From: Mytilus galloprovincialis
Taxonomy: Eukaryota > Mollusca > Bivalvia > Mytilida > Mytilidae
DNA: 64,000 nt
NCBI RefSeq assembly: GCF_965363235.1
Contig: NC_134849.1
Coordinates: 55,250,122 to 55,314,121, forward strand
Direction of reading: 5' to 3'
The notes beneath the pieces are model-generated. The model made no database searches. It was not told the origin of the DNA and saw only the letters and a list, made by a program, of their open reading frames with translations. Position numbers and translations under genes: made by a program. Position 1 is the first letter of the stretch; each line of letters starts with the position of its first letter. Below are positions 45,432-57,000 of this stretch, one piece after another.

Positions 45432-46201
45432 GTTTCTCTAATGATTTTTATCCTTTTTTTTCAAAGATTTTCAGAAACTTGTGTTCTTTATATGCGACGT
45501 CATCAGGCATTGTCGCCTTTTTTCATGACGTCACAATAGCAAAATTCAGAAGAAAACAAAACATTTAGACGTCATAATCAAATTTCGACTAATCATTTGC
45601 CGAGAACAGATTTTTCACTAGTGAGGAGAAATATTTTTCTCTCACCGGTCAGAAAATGTGAAAATAGCACAAAAATTAGAGAAATTGATGTAAAAAACAC
45701 TAAAAGAAAAAAATCAAGAAATTAGAATACATTTATACTGCTGAGCAGTGTCCTATCCCATACATTTCAAATAGAATCCCAGATAATAGACCTCAACACA
45801 TATGACTCAAATTATTCAAATAACAATTGCTGCTTTTTTTCAATGGATTTTTTTCTTCAAATAAGAATTCTATTAAATGAACCCTACTTTATCAAAAATA
45901 TGTTTTTTCAAATAAAAAACAAATATTTGATGCCAAAACCTGGACTAGTAGAACAGAGAAATGAATAGACCTGAACTGATCTGAAAATCTAAGGTCAGAC
46001 TTATTTAAACTTCAATAATTTTTTTAGTATTCAAATTAAATTATTAAATTGACCTGAAATTTCACTAATAAATTCCATTCATTTATTTTCTCGAGTAATT
46101 TCCTTGAAATCTAGATTTTGTCAAAAGCATTAATTGAATATACTATCAAAAAAAGATTTGATCGGAAATTATCTGGTCAATACAGGTATAATATTTTAAT
46201 T
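45432..46201. other. Gene-free spacer
   Basis: The first 200 bases (CGACGTCATCAGGCATTG, CATGACGTCACAATAGC, TAGACGTCATAATC) appear to belong to the hairpin-headed element. The remainder is AT-rich with nothing recognisable. Confidence 0.4.
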
Positions 46202-47075
46202 GGCAGTGGCTATTTTACCGGCTCTGATTAAAATATTTCAATTCAAGCCGGCAAAATGGCCTATTTATCTAGAAAAGGCTGTTTTACCAGCAACATAGTT
46301 AATTTGTTATTTTGAAGGGTCTTTGTATCAAAGAGTGAAATTTAATATTTACTTTTGAAAAGTACTATGACAGTGTGCATGGTTGAAGGGCTGATCCCGA
46401 AATCAAGGGCTTAATAATATGATATCCCGAGGTCCCGAATTTAAAGAAATCCCGACATCACGAAATTTCGAAAAAAAAATTCCCGGATCCCGAAAGGATT
46501 GATCCATAATAACAAGCTTAAAAACACCTGATCCTGGCCCTGGAGTCCCGATTTGTCATATAACATATGACCTCGGGGCATTATTCACTATTTCTATTTA
46601 CTGAGTGTTCTTGCGATCAATGTGCCACCTTGAATAAGAATGCGAAGTCATATGTTATAGGACTAGAGCCCCGATAAATGTCCGACCCACCTCATATATA
46701 CATGCATCATATGAAAATAAAACTCAGATTTATTAATTGTTGGTTAAAAAAAAAGTTGAAAATATCATTGCATCATAAATTTGATAAAACATTATACAAT
46801 ATAAGAAAGTCAATCACATAGCTTCAAAAATCATTTTTTTGAAATTAAACTTGCTTTTGAAACAACTGGTCAGTTATTTGAATTGCATACACATGCATGT
46901 ATGCGTAAACAGAATAGTTTTTAGTTTGGCTTCCGTTTACCTCATGCCAACACAATAAACATACAATGTATTTTCTATTTTTCCAGCACCCGCAACACAG
47001 TCACGATATTGCTGTTGCCGATAAATTAGCCATTTCAGAGATATATTATTCAGAGCCGGCAAAATAGCCACTGCC
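46202..47075. mobile_element. TIR element, GGCAGTGGCTATTTTACCGGCTCTGA ends
   Basis: The 26-bp left end (46202-46227) and right end (47050-47075, TCAGAGCCGGCAAAATAGCCACTGCC) are inverted with one or two mismatches. The interior holds a run of TCCCGA-type motifs (46390-46560) and an inner inverted pair, GTCATATAACATATGAC / GTCATATGTTATAGGAC, with CGGGGC-type flanks (46555-46680). There is no convincing target duplication and no coding sequence. Confidence 0.7.
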
Positions 47076-47589
47076 ACTTTGATTTCCTCGCTAAGGTCCG
47101 AGTTTTGACAATGGTCAACACTATTTTTCATAATTTCTTATTAAATATTATATACATGTGTAGAACTTTTTGATAAAGTTGAAGAAAATCCATTGAAAAA
47201 TAAAACAGTAAAAATTTGAAGTTAGAATAACTGATAACTATGATTTCAGGTACGTTCAGATCTCATCATTTCTCTTAATTCAGATCGAAGTTCTGGAATC
47301 AAAAACTAGTTTTTTTTATTTATACCATTTCATTTTTTCTTTTCATTTGTTCCTGTTTATCTTTTTAATTATGATGTTCAACTTGGCAAATAACATCTTC
47401 AAGAGATGGATCTCGGAATTCATAATGTGAGGGGCGTCTCCTAAGACGCCAAAATAAAAAAGTTCGCCAATAGACGACGTTTGGTTTAGAAATACCTCCG
47501 ATTTTGAAGAACGTTGTAAACAAGTTCAAGGTAACGTGAAGTTCGTCCCGGTCGTTATATTGGTATATGTGTAACATACTGAATATTGC

Positions 47590-48740
47590 GATCGGGAACC
47601 AGTCTAGTCATTATAATTCTCATGACAATCACTGCAAATGATAATACTGTAAACCAACTTATTTTCGCGGATTCTTTATTTCGCGTATTGCCAATTAAAG
47701 TCCACTTCGCGGCTACTTAATTTCGCGAATTTCTAATTTATATGATGTAGTTCAGTAAGGAAAGATCAAAGTGTTACATATTCGCGACGATTTATATTCG
47801 TGTTTTTTTTTCTACTCGCGAAAGTCGCGAAAATAAATCGCTCGCGAAAATAAGTTGGTTTACGGTATATAGAAGATTTTCCGAAGCACAAGTAAAAGTG
47901 TTCTGGATTTAAAAATAAAATGTGTCCGGATTAAAAACAAATTCTGTTCCCTTGGATAAGTTTAAACAAGAATCACTATTTTTTGGTCATATTATTGTAC
48001 CTTTGGTTGACTATATTCTGTTTAGAATAGGGCACGGTTTAGTAACGATTCAATGATGTATGTTACCGTTTGCCTTTGCTGACTTTAATTAAATTATATA
48101 ATTTCATCATGGCTCTGTATAAATGGTAAATTATTATGTATGGTATTGAATAATTCATTATTTCTTGGTTTGTGAGTTGAAACTTTTGTTGAGATAAAAC
48201 GATTACTTCGTATGCGATTTAGATTTTCCTAATTCCTGTGATGTAAACACATTTAACATTGGCACATTTTTTGTTTAAAAAAATACGAAAAAATAACAAG
48301 GATTTTATAAAATTTTGAAAAATGGCTTTTGAAACTTTATGTAATAAAATTATAAAAAGATAAGTAGGGGTTAGTGGGCAATTTTTTTTTAATGGCAATA
48401 CATGGATAAAACCAGGGTATTCCGAAAATCTGGCAAAAAATCAAAAAAAGAGAGGAGCAAACATCTTTAACATATCTAAGCAGTTAATCCATAGAATACA
48501 ACAGTCATCTATTATGTATCTTTTCCATAAATGTCCGAATTTCGTTGTGAACTCAGATACATCTTAATCTCGAGGTATCCTATCACTAGATTGGCATACG
48601 TAGGTGCAAATTCTGTACACATTGCAGAACCTGATTTTTCGCGAAATATTTTAGTGTCGAACATGAAATAATTGTTCTGAACAACTATAATTTCTTTCTC
48701 TATTGTGTTGAGTAGTTCGGTTTTTTATATGTATGGATGT
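47590..48740 (-). pseudogene. Penelope-like element remnant, copy B, with endonuclease region
   Basis: On the minus strand from about 48740 the motifs are NNYFMFDTKIF, SAMCTEFAPTYANLVIGYLE (about 48610), IDDCCILW (about 48520), THKPRNNELFNTIHNNLPF (about 48170), and the linker FVFNPDTFYF with FTCASENL (about 47900). Interrupted by a small transposon at 47647-47865, it then has IIICSDCHENY, resembling the start of the GIY-YIG endonuclease (about 47630). Reading frames are broken and parts of the RT (between about 48230 and 48500) are lost or replaced. It is orthologous to 8040-8900 and more complete at the C-terminal end. A 70-codon frame at 47365-47577 may be its degraded tail. Confidence 0.7.
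47647..47865. mobile_element. Tc1/mariner-type MITE (CTGTAAACCAACTTATTTTCGCG ends)
   Basis: The 219-bp element has inverted ends CTGTAAACCAACTTATTTTCGCG and CGCGAAAATAAGTTGGTTTACGG, flanked by TA on both sides (47645-47646 and 47866-47867). The interior is rich in TTCGCG / CGCGAA. It is non-coding and sits in the endonuclease region of the Penelope-like remnant; copy A shows no such insertion. Confidence 0.85.
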
Positions 48741-48874
48741 AGAATATCTGTATAATATATGATTTTGAATTCAAATTAAATGATCTTTCAAACTTCATAA
48801 ACAACCTAAGTTAAAACTGATGTGTTCTTTATTTTTAGGAGTATTTTTGAAAAAAGCTTGTTACGTTGCACCAA

Positions 48875-50017
48875 TTAAACCCATGAACAAGTTTTTGAAG
48901 TTGATTGGCAATATCTAAATGACGTCTTTTTATGTTCACATGTTAACAACGATTTGACTTCACGTCTAAAATGCCTTCCTGTGATACTGTAGAGAAAAAA
49001 GTTAATACAGTAATTCATATAAAATATAGTTTTGGTTATATACAAAATACCCTGCCAATACTCCACGCCATTGTTTGAATATTGTAAATGTACATGTGTT
49101 GATAAATGTTTACTATGTAGAAAATTCCTAAACCAAACAATAAAGTACGGTCCATTGCATGCTATATAGCAAAACGAAACTGTAAACAATATAAGAGTAA
49201 ACTCAAGTTTTATCAAACTCTCGTCTGATATTGATTGAGATGTGATCGGTCGGTTTTCACGTCTGTTCACGTGCTTTCTGCCGAATACACGAAATTGTGA
49301 TTTTCGTAAACAAAGTTTTCGCATAATCAGAACATTTAGTACTGATATAATAACAAACGGAACTAATGTAATCAAAAGCGCAAATATGCTATCCAAGATA
49401 AATGACACGAAGTCGTGATCCTTACTTCCGGTACAATAATGAATACCATCATGACTCAAATAAACTCCACTTAAAACTGGTTTATAAATAACTATTATGC
49501 AACTCGCTATCATGATTCCAAATATTATCCGCCTTGATCCAGGTAATGAACATATATATCGTCTGTAAAGAGGATGACATACTCCAATATATCGTTCAAT
49601 AGTGAATGCTGTCACAAGCCAGGACGAGAAGAACCGTAAAACATAAGCTATGTAAAGTAACGTCTGGCATGCACCATCCTTATCCAGAAATTGTAAATTA
49701 GTATTCGGAATGAGATAAACAAGGCCTCGTTTTAACCATTCTACCGTCACATAAAGGATTAAAACCAACATATCTGAAATTGACAATGCTGCTAAATATG
49801 AACTTGCTGAGAGATTCCTCATGTTTCTTGATAAAAATACTGTTAACGACAATGAGTTTCCGAGAATACCAACGAGCAGTATCACAGGTGTTACATATGC
49901 GTAGATGGATCGGCCGATCTCATTAGTTCGTGATTTTTCTGGTTGTTTCATTGGTGTACAATTTGCAGATGTTTCGGTTTCGGAGAAATACTGAGTGTTC
50001 AGAAGCTGAAGTAACAT
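48875..50017 (-). CDS. Class A (rhodopsin-like) GPCR, peptide-receptor type, copy B
   Basis: The 380-residue intact frame has the same landmarks as 9240-10376: LGNSLS in TM1, LSISD in TM2, ERY after TM3, CNGP in TM6, NFFLY in TM7. It differs from copy A at only about seven residues plus a two-residue insertion. The insertion is STHVHLQYSNN against STHLQYSNY in the third extracellular loop, caused by 6 extra bases near 49091. Other changes are Ser to Cys in TM4 (IASC), HDFV against HDFL, TVSF against TISF, TGRHF against TGKHF, and FRYC against FRYS. The ligand is inferred only to be a neuropeptide. The start ATG is the same as in copy A, with a possible extra 5' exon as discussed there. Confidence 0.85.
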   Translation of the reverse strand: MLLQLLNTQYFSETETSANCTPMKQPEKSRTNEIGRSIYAYVTPVILLVGILGNSLSLTVFLSRNMRNLSASSYLAALSISDMLVLILYVTVEWLKRGLVYLIPNTNLQFLDKDGACQTLLYIAYVLRFFSSWLVTAFTIERYIGVCHPLYRRYICSLPGSRRIIFGIMIASCIIVIYKPVLSGVYLSHDGIHYCTGSKDHDFVSFILDSIFALLITLVPFVIISVLNVLIMRKLCLRKSQFRVFGRKHVNRRENRPITSQSISDESLIKLEFTLILFTVSFCYIACNGPYFIVWFRNFLHSKHLSTHVHLQYSNNGVEYWQGILYITKTIFYMNYCINFFLYSITGRHFRREVKSLLTCEHKKTSFRYCQSTSKTCSWV

Positions 50018-51066
50018 ATCGTAAACATCATCGTTTGTACAAACCAGTGTACTATTCTGAAAACAAAATATTAAATTGATTTTTTGTTGAAGATAATTTG
50101 AAACGCGATCCTTCTACAAATACAATAAGTGACAAAGGGACATACAATTTCATCTTTCAAAACTAATTTTTGAAAACAATTATACTGAATCGATGTTGTC
50201 GTCACTCAATCTTGTTATTGTGAATGAAAATTATGTCAAGGTCAAAGAAAATAAAACAAAAAGGAAGAAAGAAAGAAAGAAAGAAGGAAAGAAGGCAGCT
50301 TACTGTCTTCAACCTCACGTGAATATCTATATAATATTTCAGTCTCTAAATAGACCGAGAATGAATTTATGAAAAACGATCAAAGGTCTGCCGATAAATG
50401 TTTAAAAAAACTCCCAAAAAACAAAATAATTTGCGAATGATTGATTTGAAAATGCATTTAATAAGCCCCTTTATCATTGTTTCTATGTACATCTGAGGGA
50501 ACAACTGCCTTATCAATAATGATCAAAGGACGCGTGATATTTCATTTTTATGTAAAATCAAATATAAAGTATAACCTGCATACCATTAACTGCTATATCA
50601 AATTAGTAGATTCTCTAAAACAGTTGATCGGTATAAATGGCGGAGATTTAAACTTCACTAAAAAGGGTTAAATTGCAAAATTACGTAACTCCAAGTAAAA
50701 TTGAAAACGGAAAGTCTTTTATCAAATGGCAAAATTAAAACATAAAACGAACTGAAAACAAACTGTAATTTTCCTGACTTGATAAAGATTTCCAAAAAGA
50801 CACAAAAAGATGGCAAAACATGTAACTAATGAGTTAAGCTACACATTTCGCATTTATAAGCCCATTGATGTTGATGACATTAAATTCATTAGGTATTGAT
50901 TTCAATCGCTCGTCCTTAATACCGGTTATGTATAAGGGGTGCATCCCTTACGATGAGATAAGTTTGAAATGAACAAGCACGAGCTTAGCGTATACTTTAA
51001 GAAAGGTAAAAGCCATACCATGCATTAAAGGGCCAGTTATTACAAAAATTTAAACGATGGAAGTCA
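50018..51066. other. GPCR copy B 5' flank, nearly identical to 10377-11410
   Basis: Small indels distinguish the two copies, for example in the GAAA/GGAA run (50262-50297) and TGTTTCTATGTACATC at 50478. The match extends to AAATTTAAACGATGGAAGTCAG at about 51066. Regulatory sequence for the GPCR is expected here but no element can be named. Confidence 0.6.
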
Positions 51067-51300
51067 GGGTCCGTGTATATTTGCGTCCATTCGTTTTTCA
51101 TTTTGAAATATCAAAAACAAAAAACGAAAAACGAAAGTGTTTTCATTTTTTCGTTTTTGATTTCTTAAAAACCAAAATGAAAAACAAAAGTGTTTTCGTT
51201 TTTTGTTTTTTATTTCACAAAACAAAAAACGAAAAATGAAAGTGTTTTCATTTTTCATTTTTGAACTCACAAAAACAAAAAACGAAAAACGAATGTGTAT
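51066..51300. repeat. Minisatellite of AAAACGAAAA / TTTTCGTTTTT palindromic units
   Basis: About four units of roughly 60 bp alternate CAAAAACAAAAAACGAAAAACGAAAGTGTTTTCATTTTT with a TTTTCGTTTTTGATTTC stretch, so each unit is itself a hairpin. Long frames on both strands here are low-complexity. Its left border coincides with the end of similarity between the two duplication copies. Confidence 0.75.
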
Positions 51301-53084
51301 TCAATTTATTTTTCCCACACTGTTTAATTGTCATTCAATAGATGACAATGTTGTCATTTGTCATGCTTTTAAAGTTGCTTCAGAGAATGAAATTATTACA
51401 ATGTTGTCGATTTTTGTTACATACTTAAACAAAAAGGATGAACATAGAGTTTTGTTTATAATAATTTTAATTATTTCTCGATTGATAATGTAAAATTATT
51501 CTTTTCTTAATGTACAGTCATTCATAGTAAATGTTGCTAATGTAAACACCCCGGTGTTCTTTCAACATAATGTAGACAAAATAGACCGCATGACTTCTGA
51601 ATTGAACTACGGTGATAAAGTAATCAAAGACTTTCAAATTACCTTGTTTATATCTTTGATAAAGAATAAATTATTATATTTAAATATTAAACGAATCACA
51701 AATTTAAATTGTACAATATAATATTATATAAAGGTGGTACACATAAATAGATTGATGACAACACCACACTAACAAGGGAGGTAACTACTTTTAAAACGGA
51801 CACGAAAACTAGCCCGGTCGACCTTAAAGTATACATGAACAGCGGTTGTCAGATCAATACTATTTTAATTGAAGAAAATGTCGACGGATGCAAAAGTCTT
51901 TATCAATCTTAACAATAAGAATGCGTGATCTTTACTTTTAGGTTTGGAGAGCTCGAGGTTGATCTAAGATGATAATACAGTGGCGTAACTAGCCTCTATT
52001 ACAAACAAAAGCAAACTATATTGTTGGCGAGGGAAGGACTCAGGGACCCTAGAAGAACTGGAAAAAAATATACAAAATGATCGGAGCAAAATATATAGAT
52101 ACAGTGTAAGATTTTTGATATTCACATGTATCAAAAGATTTATGTACGATGAAGAAAAAACAATGTAATCCACATAGTCAAGTGTGTGGCTATTGTTAGT
52201 TTAAACATATTTATTAATAGTGGAAAGGAAATGTTCTCCTGGGAACAGGGACCGAACAAGGAACTTTTGCTTTTGTAGTCCGGTGCACTAACCTATGTTA
52301 CTTTTGTATAATGAGTATCAATGGTCCGGTTCCTCGTTGAAGACCCTCCAGCTACTTTCAAGATGAAGAACAGGAATAAAAGCCCTGTCCATTAATTATT
52401 TGTATTTTTTCTATATATTTTGTGCGATTTTGTCCCGTGTACATTTACTCCACATCTCTTTAATTATTTTCTATTTAGGACCTGGATACGGCTCAATGCT
52501 AGTTTAAACCTCCAATTTTAAAGGTCATACTAGTATGTTTTTTAAATTAATTGATGCCGTGGGATTGGGCTTTTTAGTTTTAATGTAACCCATGTCAGCT
52601 TTTTAACTTGAATTTACAGCAATGATAGCCAGTTTTGTGTTCTGTAATATACTGTAACAGTTTGATGTTCCATGTCCAGTAGCATTGTAACTTCTCAAAA
52701 CATCTTCCGAACAATATCTGGATATCTGTGTCATGGGCATGTACAATTGCCAAACAACACATGCCCGTTCTTTAGTCTTCGTAGATCTATTCCAACTTAA
52801 GTCTTATTGAGTGTACGACAAGCAGAACATGATATTTCATACCATGGAATATTGAATCCATAGTCATAAAGATCGATTACTTGATTGGTGTTCCGTTAAC
52901 GTAGCTGCAAAAAAAAAAACCGCGAGAGCTACTTTCGAATATTTCTACAATTTCAAGCAGTTTTCGACTCAAAACACAATAATATTTCCAAAATTTATTA
53001 AAATAATTTTTGTTTACACTTTTTTAGTTTTATGTTGTTTTAAAATATCAATTTGACTTGAATTTCGGATCCCGCTAACACGTT
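51301..53084. other. Gene-free spacer with degenerate tRNA-like sequence
   Basis: No gene was recognised. On the minus strand at about 52235-52315, the sequence TTAGTGCACCGGACTACAAAAGC..TTGTTCGGTCCCTG looks like an eroded tRNA-derived SINE head (A box, anticodon-like loop, B box). It cannot be folded into a functional tRNA. Confidence 0.4.
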
Positions 53085-53214
53085 TAACCTCGCCACAGTC
53101 TAAATGTATGTGCCTGTCTCAAGTCGAGAGCCTGTAATTCAGTCACGGTTGCCGTTTGTTTATGTGTTACATTTTTGTTTTTCATTTAATTTTTGTACAT
53201 GAATTAAGCCGTTA
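53085..53214 (+). repeat. Family A repeat, left half (interrupted)
   Basis: CCCGCTAACACGTTTAACCTCGCC..GAGAGCCTGTAATTCAGTC..TTTTTGTACATGAATTAAGCCGTTA matches 32705-32855. It stops exactly at the transposon border and resumes at 59780. Confidence 0.8.
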
Positions 53215-53320
53215 TATGCGAGCGCCGATTTGAAAAAAAGCCTCTCGTTAAGGTTTTTAATGCACCTATCTAACACACAGCTAATTTTAGTACCATTTGA
53301 AAGAAAAACTTCTAGAGCAT
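53215..53320. repeat. Left terminal inverted repeat of the Academ-like transposon
   Basis: TATGCGAGCGCCGATTTGAAAA..GGTTTTTAATGCACCTATCTAACACACAGCTA..CATTTGAAAG. It pairs with 59690-59779 over about 90 bp, with the best block GGTTTTTAATGCACCTA(T/C)CTAACACAC(A/G)GCT. Confidence 0.85.
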
Positions 53321-54015
53321 ACGATTTGGGTGGTCGTCAAGGTTCCCTATGGTCACGTTTCTTGTAAATCTCACGAGAACACAGACATGTCGAAATTCTT
53401 TGGATTATACGGCGAAATTTAACATTGAATATATCTGCATTGTTGTAAATATATTATTCATTTTTTATCTAAGATAGCTTTGAATACATTCGAAAAAGAC
53501 ATCGAATCCAAAAAAAAAGAAGATTTTATGAAAAATTAGTAATTTCAGAGGCATTTGTCAGACCAACCCTAAAATGTAAAAAAAATACCATATTTTTTTA
53601 AGATTGTCAGTGTCAATGACTTATTAAAACTCTCATGATTTGTTTTTTATAAATTCCATATACCTTGAAAAGATTGCGACACACATCGAAGCTCAATGAT
53701 GGATAATAAATGTTTGACGACTTCTCTTAAATCTGCATTATTTAACGGTATTCCGGATCTGCATCGTGTGTATCCCAGACGCTCAAAATTTATATAAATC
53801 GGAGTCTCCAAATAGAGTATCTATTAATATGCACAGGTAACATTTGAGTTGCCAAAACACGAGTCGTGTTTTAACATATTACTAAATAATTATTCGTATA
53901 TAATATATATATTACGCATTACTTACGATATTAGCAGGTGATATGTAAGCAGCAGACTGCATTTTGTAGAATAGTAAATTCTTTACATTAAATATTATTA
54001 TAATTATAACTCATC

Positions 54016-57000
54016 ATGGATGAGTGTCCAAGTCCTGTTAAATGTGCGCCACCTCCATTGAAACGCGGTCGCCTGTCTATAAATTGGCAACGCTGTATAA
54101 TATGTCAAAATATTACACAAGAGACTCTCAGTATGACAACTGATAGAGGTTTTACAACCTTAATGAATGCTGTAAGGCAAAGACAAGATAATGTGTTTAG
54201 GTTGTTTTTGAGTGAGGTTGATACATTAGATGACATTATTATGAACAACATAAAATATCACAAAACTTGTTACAGGACATATACAAGCAAACACAACATA
54301 CCGTCTCCATCAAGTCGTACATCTGCTGCAAAAGTCCAGCAACAGCAGTCTCAAGCAGAAACTACAAGTTCATGTTCATCTCCAAATATCCTTACTAGAT
54401 CTAGGCTATCACTAGATTTTTTGTGTTGTATCTTTTGTAAAAACAAGACTTTTTAAAAAGATCGAAAACTTCATCGTGTTTCCTCGTCTATGAGGGTTAA
54501 AAGCCTTTTTGAAACAGCAACTAAACATGCTGACAATGACATGCTCTTTTAAATTGCAGATAAAGATTTCACATCAAATGCTTTATATCACTCTGGTTGC
54601 ATAACAAAATACCTTTTGCGAGAAAAAGAAATTAAAACAGAAACCGATGAAAATAATACTGGTACCATGTACGATAAAGCATTTACCGCATTTGTTGAGT
54701 CTATAAGCGAAGAATTGTTCGTTCACAAAATGGTGTTCTCCTTGTCTTATCTCCTTTCTAAATATAAATCATTTCTGCCAGAAGACGTATCATCTAAATA
54801 CACTTCATATAGACTTCAACTGAGATTAAAAAATCACTTTCAAGAACATATTGTGATTGATGTAAATCACGGTCAAGGGGAGTCTAACTTCGTATATAGT
54901 AGTTCTCTCACATTGCGCGAGGCAGTTAGAACTGCTATTCGTTTCAAAGCCGAAACAAAGTTTACTAAACTGCAGATGTCTGCGTGCACTTCAAAAAACG
55001 ACCAAACCGACGAAAATCAAATATTATATTCAGCTGCTTCAATTCTCAGACGTGAGATTGAAAATGCCGTTGTCCCTATGGATACTTATCCTTCAGTTGA
55101 TGAAATGTCTTTATCGAAATCTCTAGAGACCGTGCCTTCTGTTTTAACTGGCTTTATAAACTGGCTTATCGATGACTCTAACAGCCAAGTAGATATAAAA
55201 AACCATTTATCTGACATTCCATTTGAAAGTATAAGAAAAAGCTTAGCTTTATCTGAATGCATAGTTTCATTGCACAAAAAAGCATTATCACCTCTTTACA
55301 TTGGCCTTGCATTACAGTTACATCATATGCATGGGTCGAAAGCTTTGATCGAGACATTACATTCGCATGGATTTTGTGCATCATATCATGAGGTACGGCG
55401 ATACCTTACAAGCCTTGCGTGCTCTGAATCATCTCAAGTTCAAAACAATACATACCTTCCCAGTGGAATTCGCCAATATAACGGCACAGTCTCGGTCATA
55501 CACGAAGGAGCTGATAATGTCGACATCAATGCAGAAACAATTGATGGAAAGGATACTTTCCATTCAATGGCAAGAGCGGTATTCCAGGTATGTGAGGAGA
55601 TAAATGGTAAAACTGAGCATCTGGAACACCAAAAAGTCGCCCGAGGTCGCATAAAAACCCTGCCAATAGACGAAAAAGTATTTTCCCTTACCACATGTGC
55701 TCCTTTTACAAAGCCAAAGCAAAGAGCTGAGCCTAGCCGCAAGAATGACGTTTATTCAAAGCTTTCTGCGTGTGTTCTTCCCTATGCTGAAACCTCTGAT
55801 CTTATCTGGGTGCTCCTGAGAAATTTATCAAGGACTATTGTTGACCTTCCATACAAACAACCTTCGTTTGAAGGACAACAAATTCCATTCTGTACTGGAT
55901 TCCACAAGCAGATCTCGAATATTAGTACCACTTATCATGTTGTCTGCTATCCGCCAATCATTGACGCAAAACCTTCTGACATGGGCACTGTGTATACAAC
56001 AATGAAGAGGTGTGCTGATATGTGCCAGAAGGCTGGTCAACCATTTTCTATTCAAACTTTTGATTTACAATTGTACGCAGTGGCACAACAGGTAAAATGG
56101 GATAGACCTTCTGAGTTTAAATCACACATTTTACGTCTTGGTGGTTTTCATACCCTATCGTGTTTTATTTCATCAATAGGTAAGATATGGGGAGATGGTG
56201 GTCTCCGCGACCTGCTAGTTGATTCTGGTGTGTACGCAGCAGCAACGGTAGACCAAATGCTTGCAGGAAAACAGTTCAACCGTGCAGTTAGAGGACTCAC
56301 ACTCCTTTATGAGACATTGAAAACACTTTGGATCTGTTCGTTCTTTGATTGGATCAGACAACAAAAATGTTTAGAAATCCCTGAAAGCCTTTGTGTAGGC
56401 CTCACAGAGTGTCATGAAAGTTTTACGAGTAATGGCCGTACATTTGACATGCTTCAAAGTCTAGAAAAAGCTCTGAATGACGACCTTGGGTCAAAAATGA
56501 TCGAGTTTCGAGAATGGGGTGGTCGTGTTTCTCCTACATTTCGTTATTGGGATATGCTACTACAAGCTTTAGAAATTATGCTGATAAATATTCGAGCTGA
56601 AAGAAATGGCATTTGGTCTCTTCATTTGCATTCTATTTTCTCAATGCTTCCTTACTTCTTTGTAGCCAACAAAAACAATTATTCCAGATGGACTCCTGTC
56701 TACCTTTTAGATATGCGAAACCTGCCAACTGAGGTAGAAGGTCTTTTTTCGATGGGATTCTTTTCTGTTCGTCAAAAAGTCGGATCGTTCAATGGCGTTT
56801 GGAGCGACATGGCAACAGAAAAAACAGTGATAAAAGATTCAAAAGGAGACGGTGGTATTGTTGGTTTAACAAGGAAGAAGGCTTCATTGATAAGATGGAA
56901 TCTTACAAGGCATGTGCTTAGTCAGATAACATCGACAATGAGAGCACGTGCGGGTCTTGCCCAGGTTGATGACCAATGTCACGATGAAGCAAAACCAGCT

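Larger units (their letters stand above)
21491..51067. repeat. Segmental duplication, copy B (expanded)
   Basis: Same gene order and orientation as 1-11410, but 30 kb long because of insertions. The largest additions are about 23145-24160, 27030-28850, 29613-31336 and most of 32360-47590. The right edge of similarity stops at about 51067, exactly where an AAACGAAAA tandem repeat begins, against 11410 in copy A. Confidence 0.8.

Noticed and set aside
51057..51270. Lys/Phe-rich frames on both strands
   Set aside because: Low-complexity translation of the AAAACGAAAA minisatellite.
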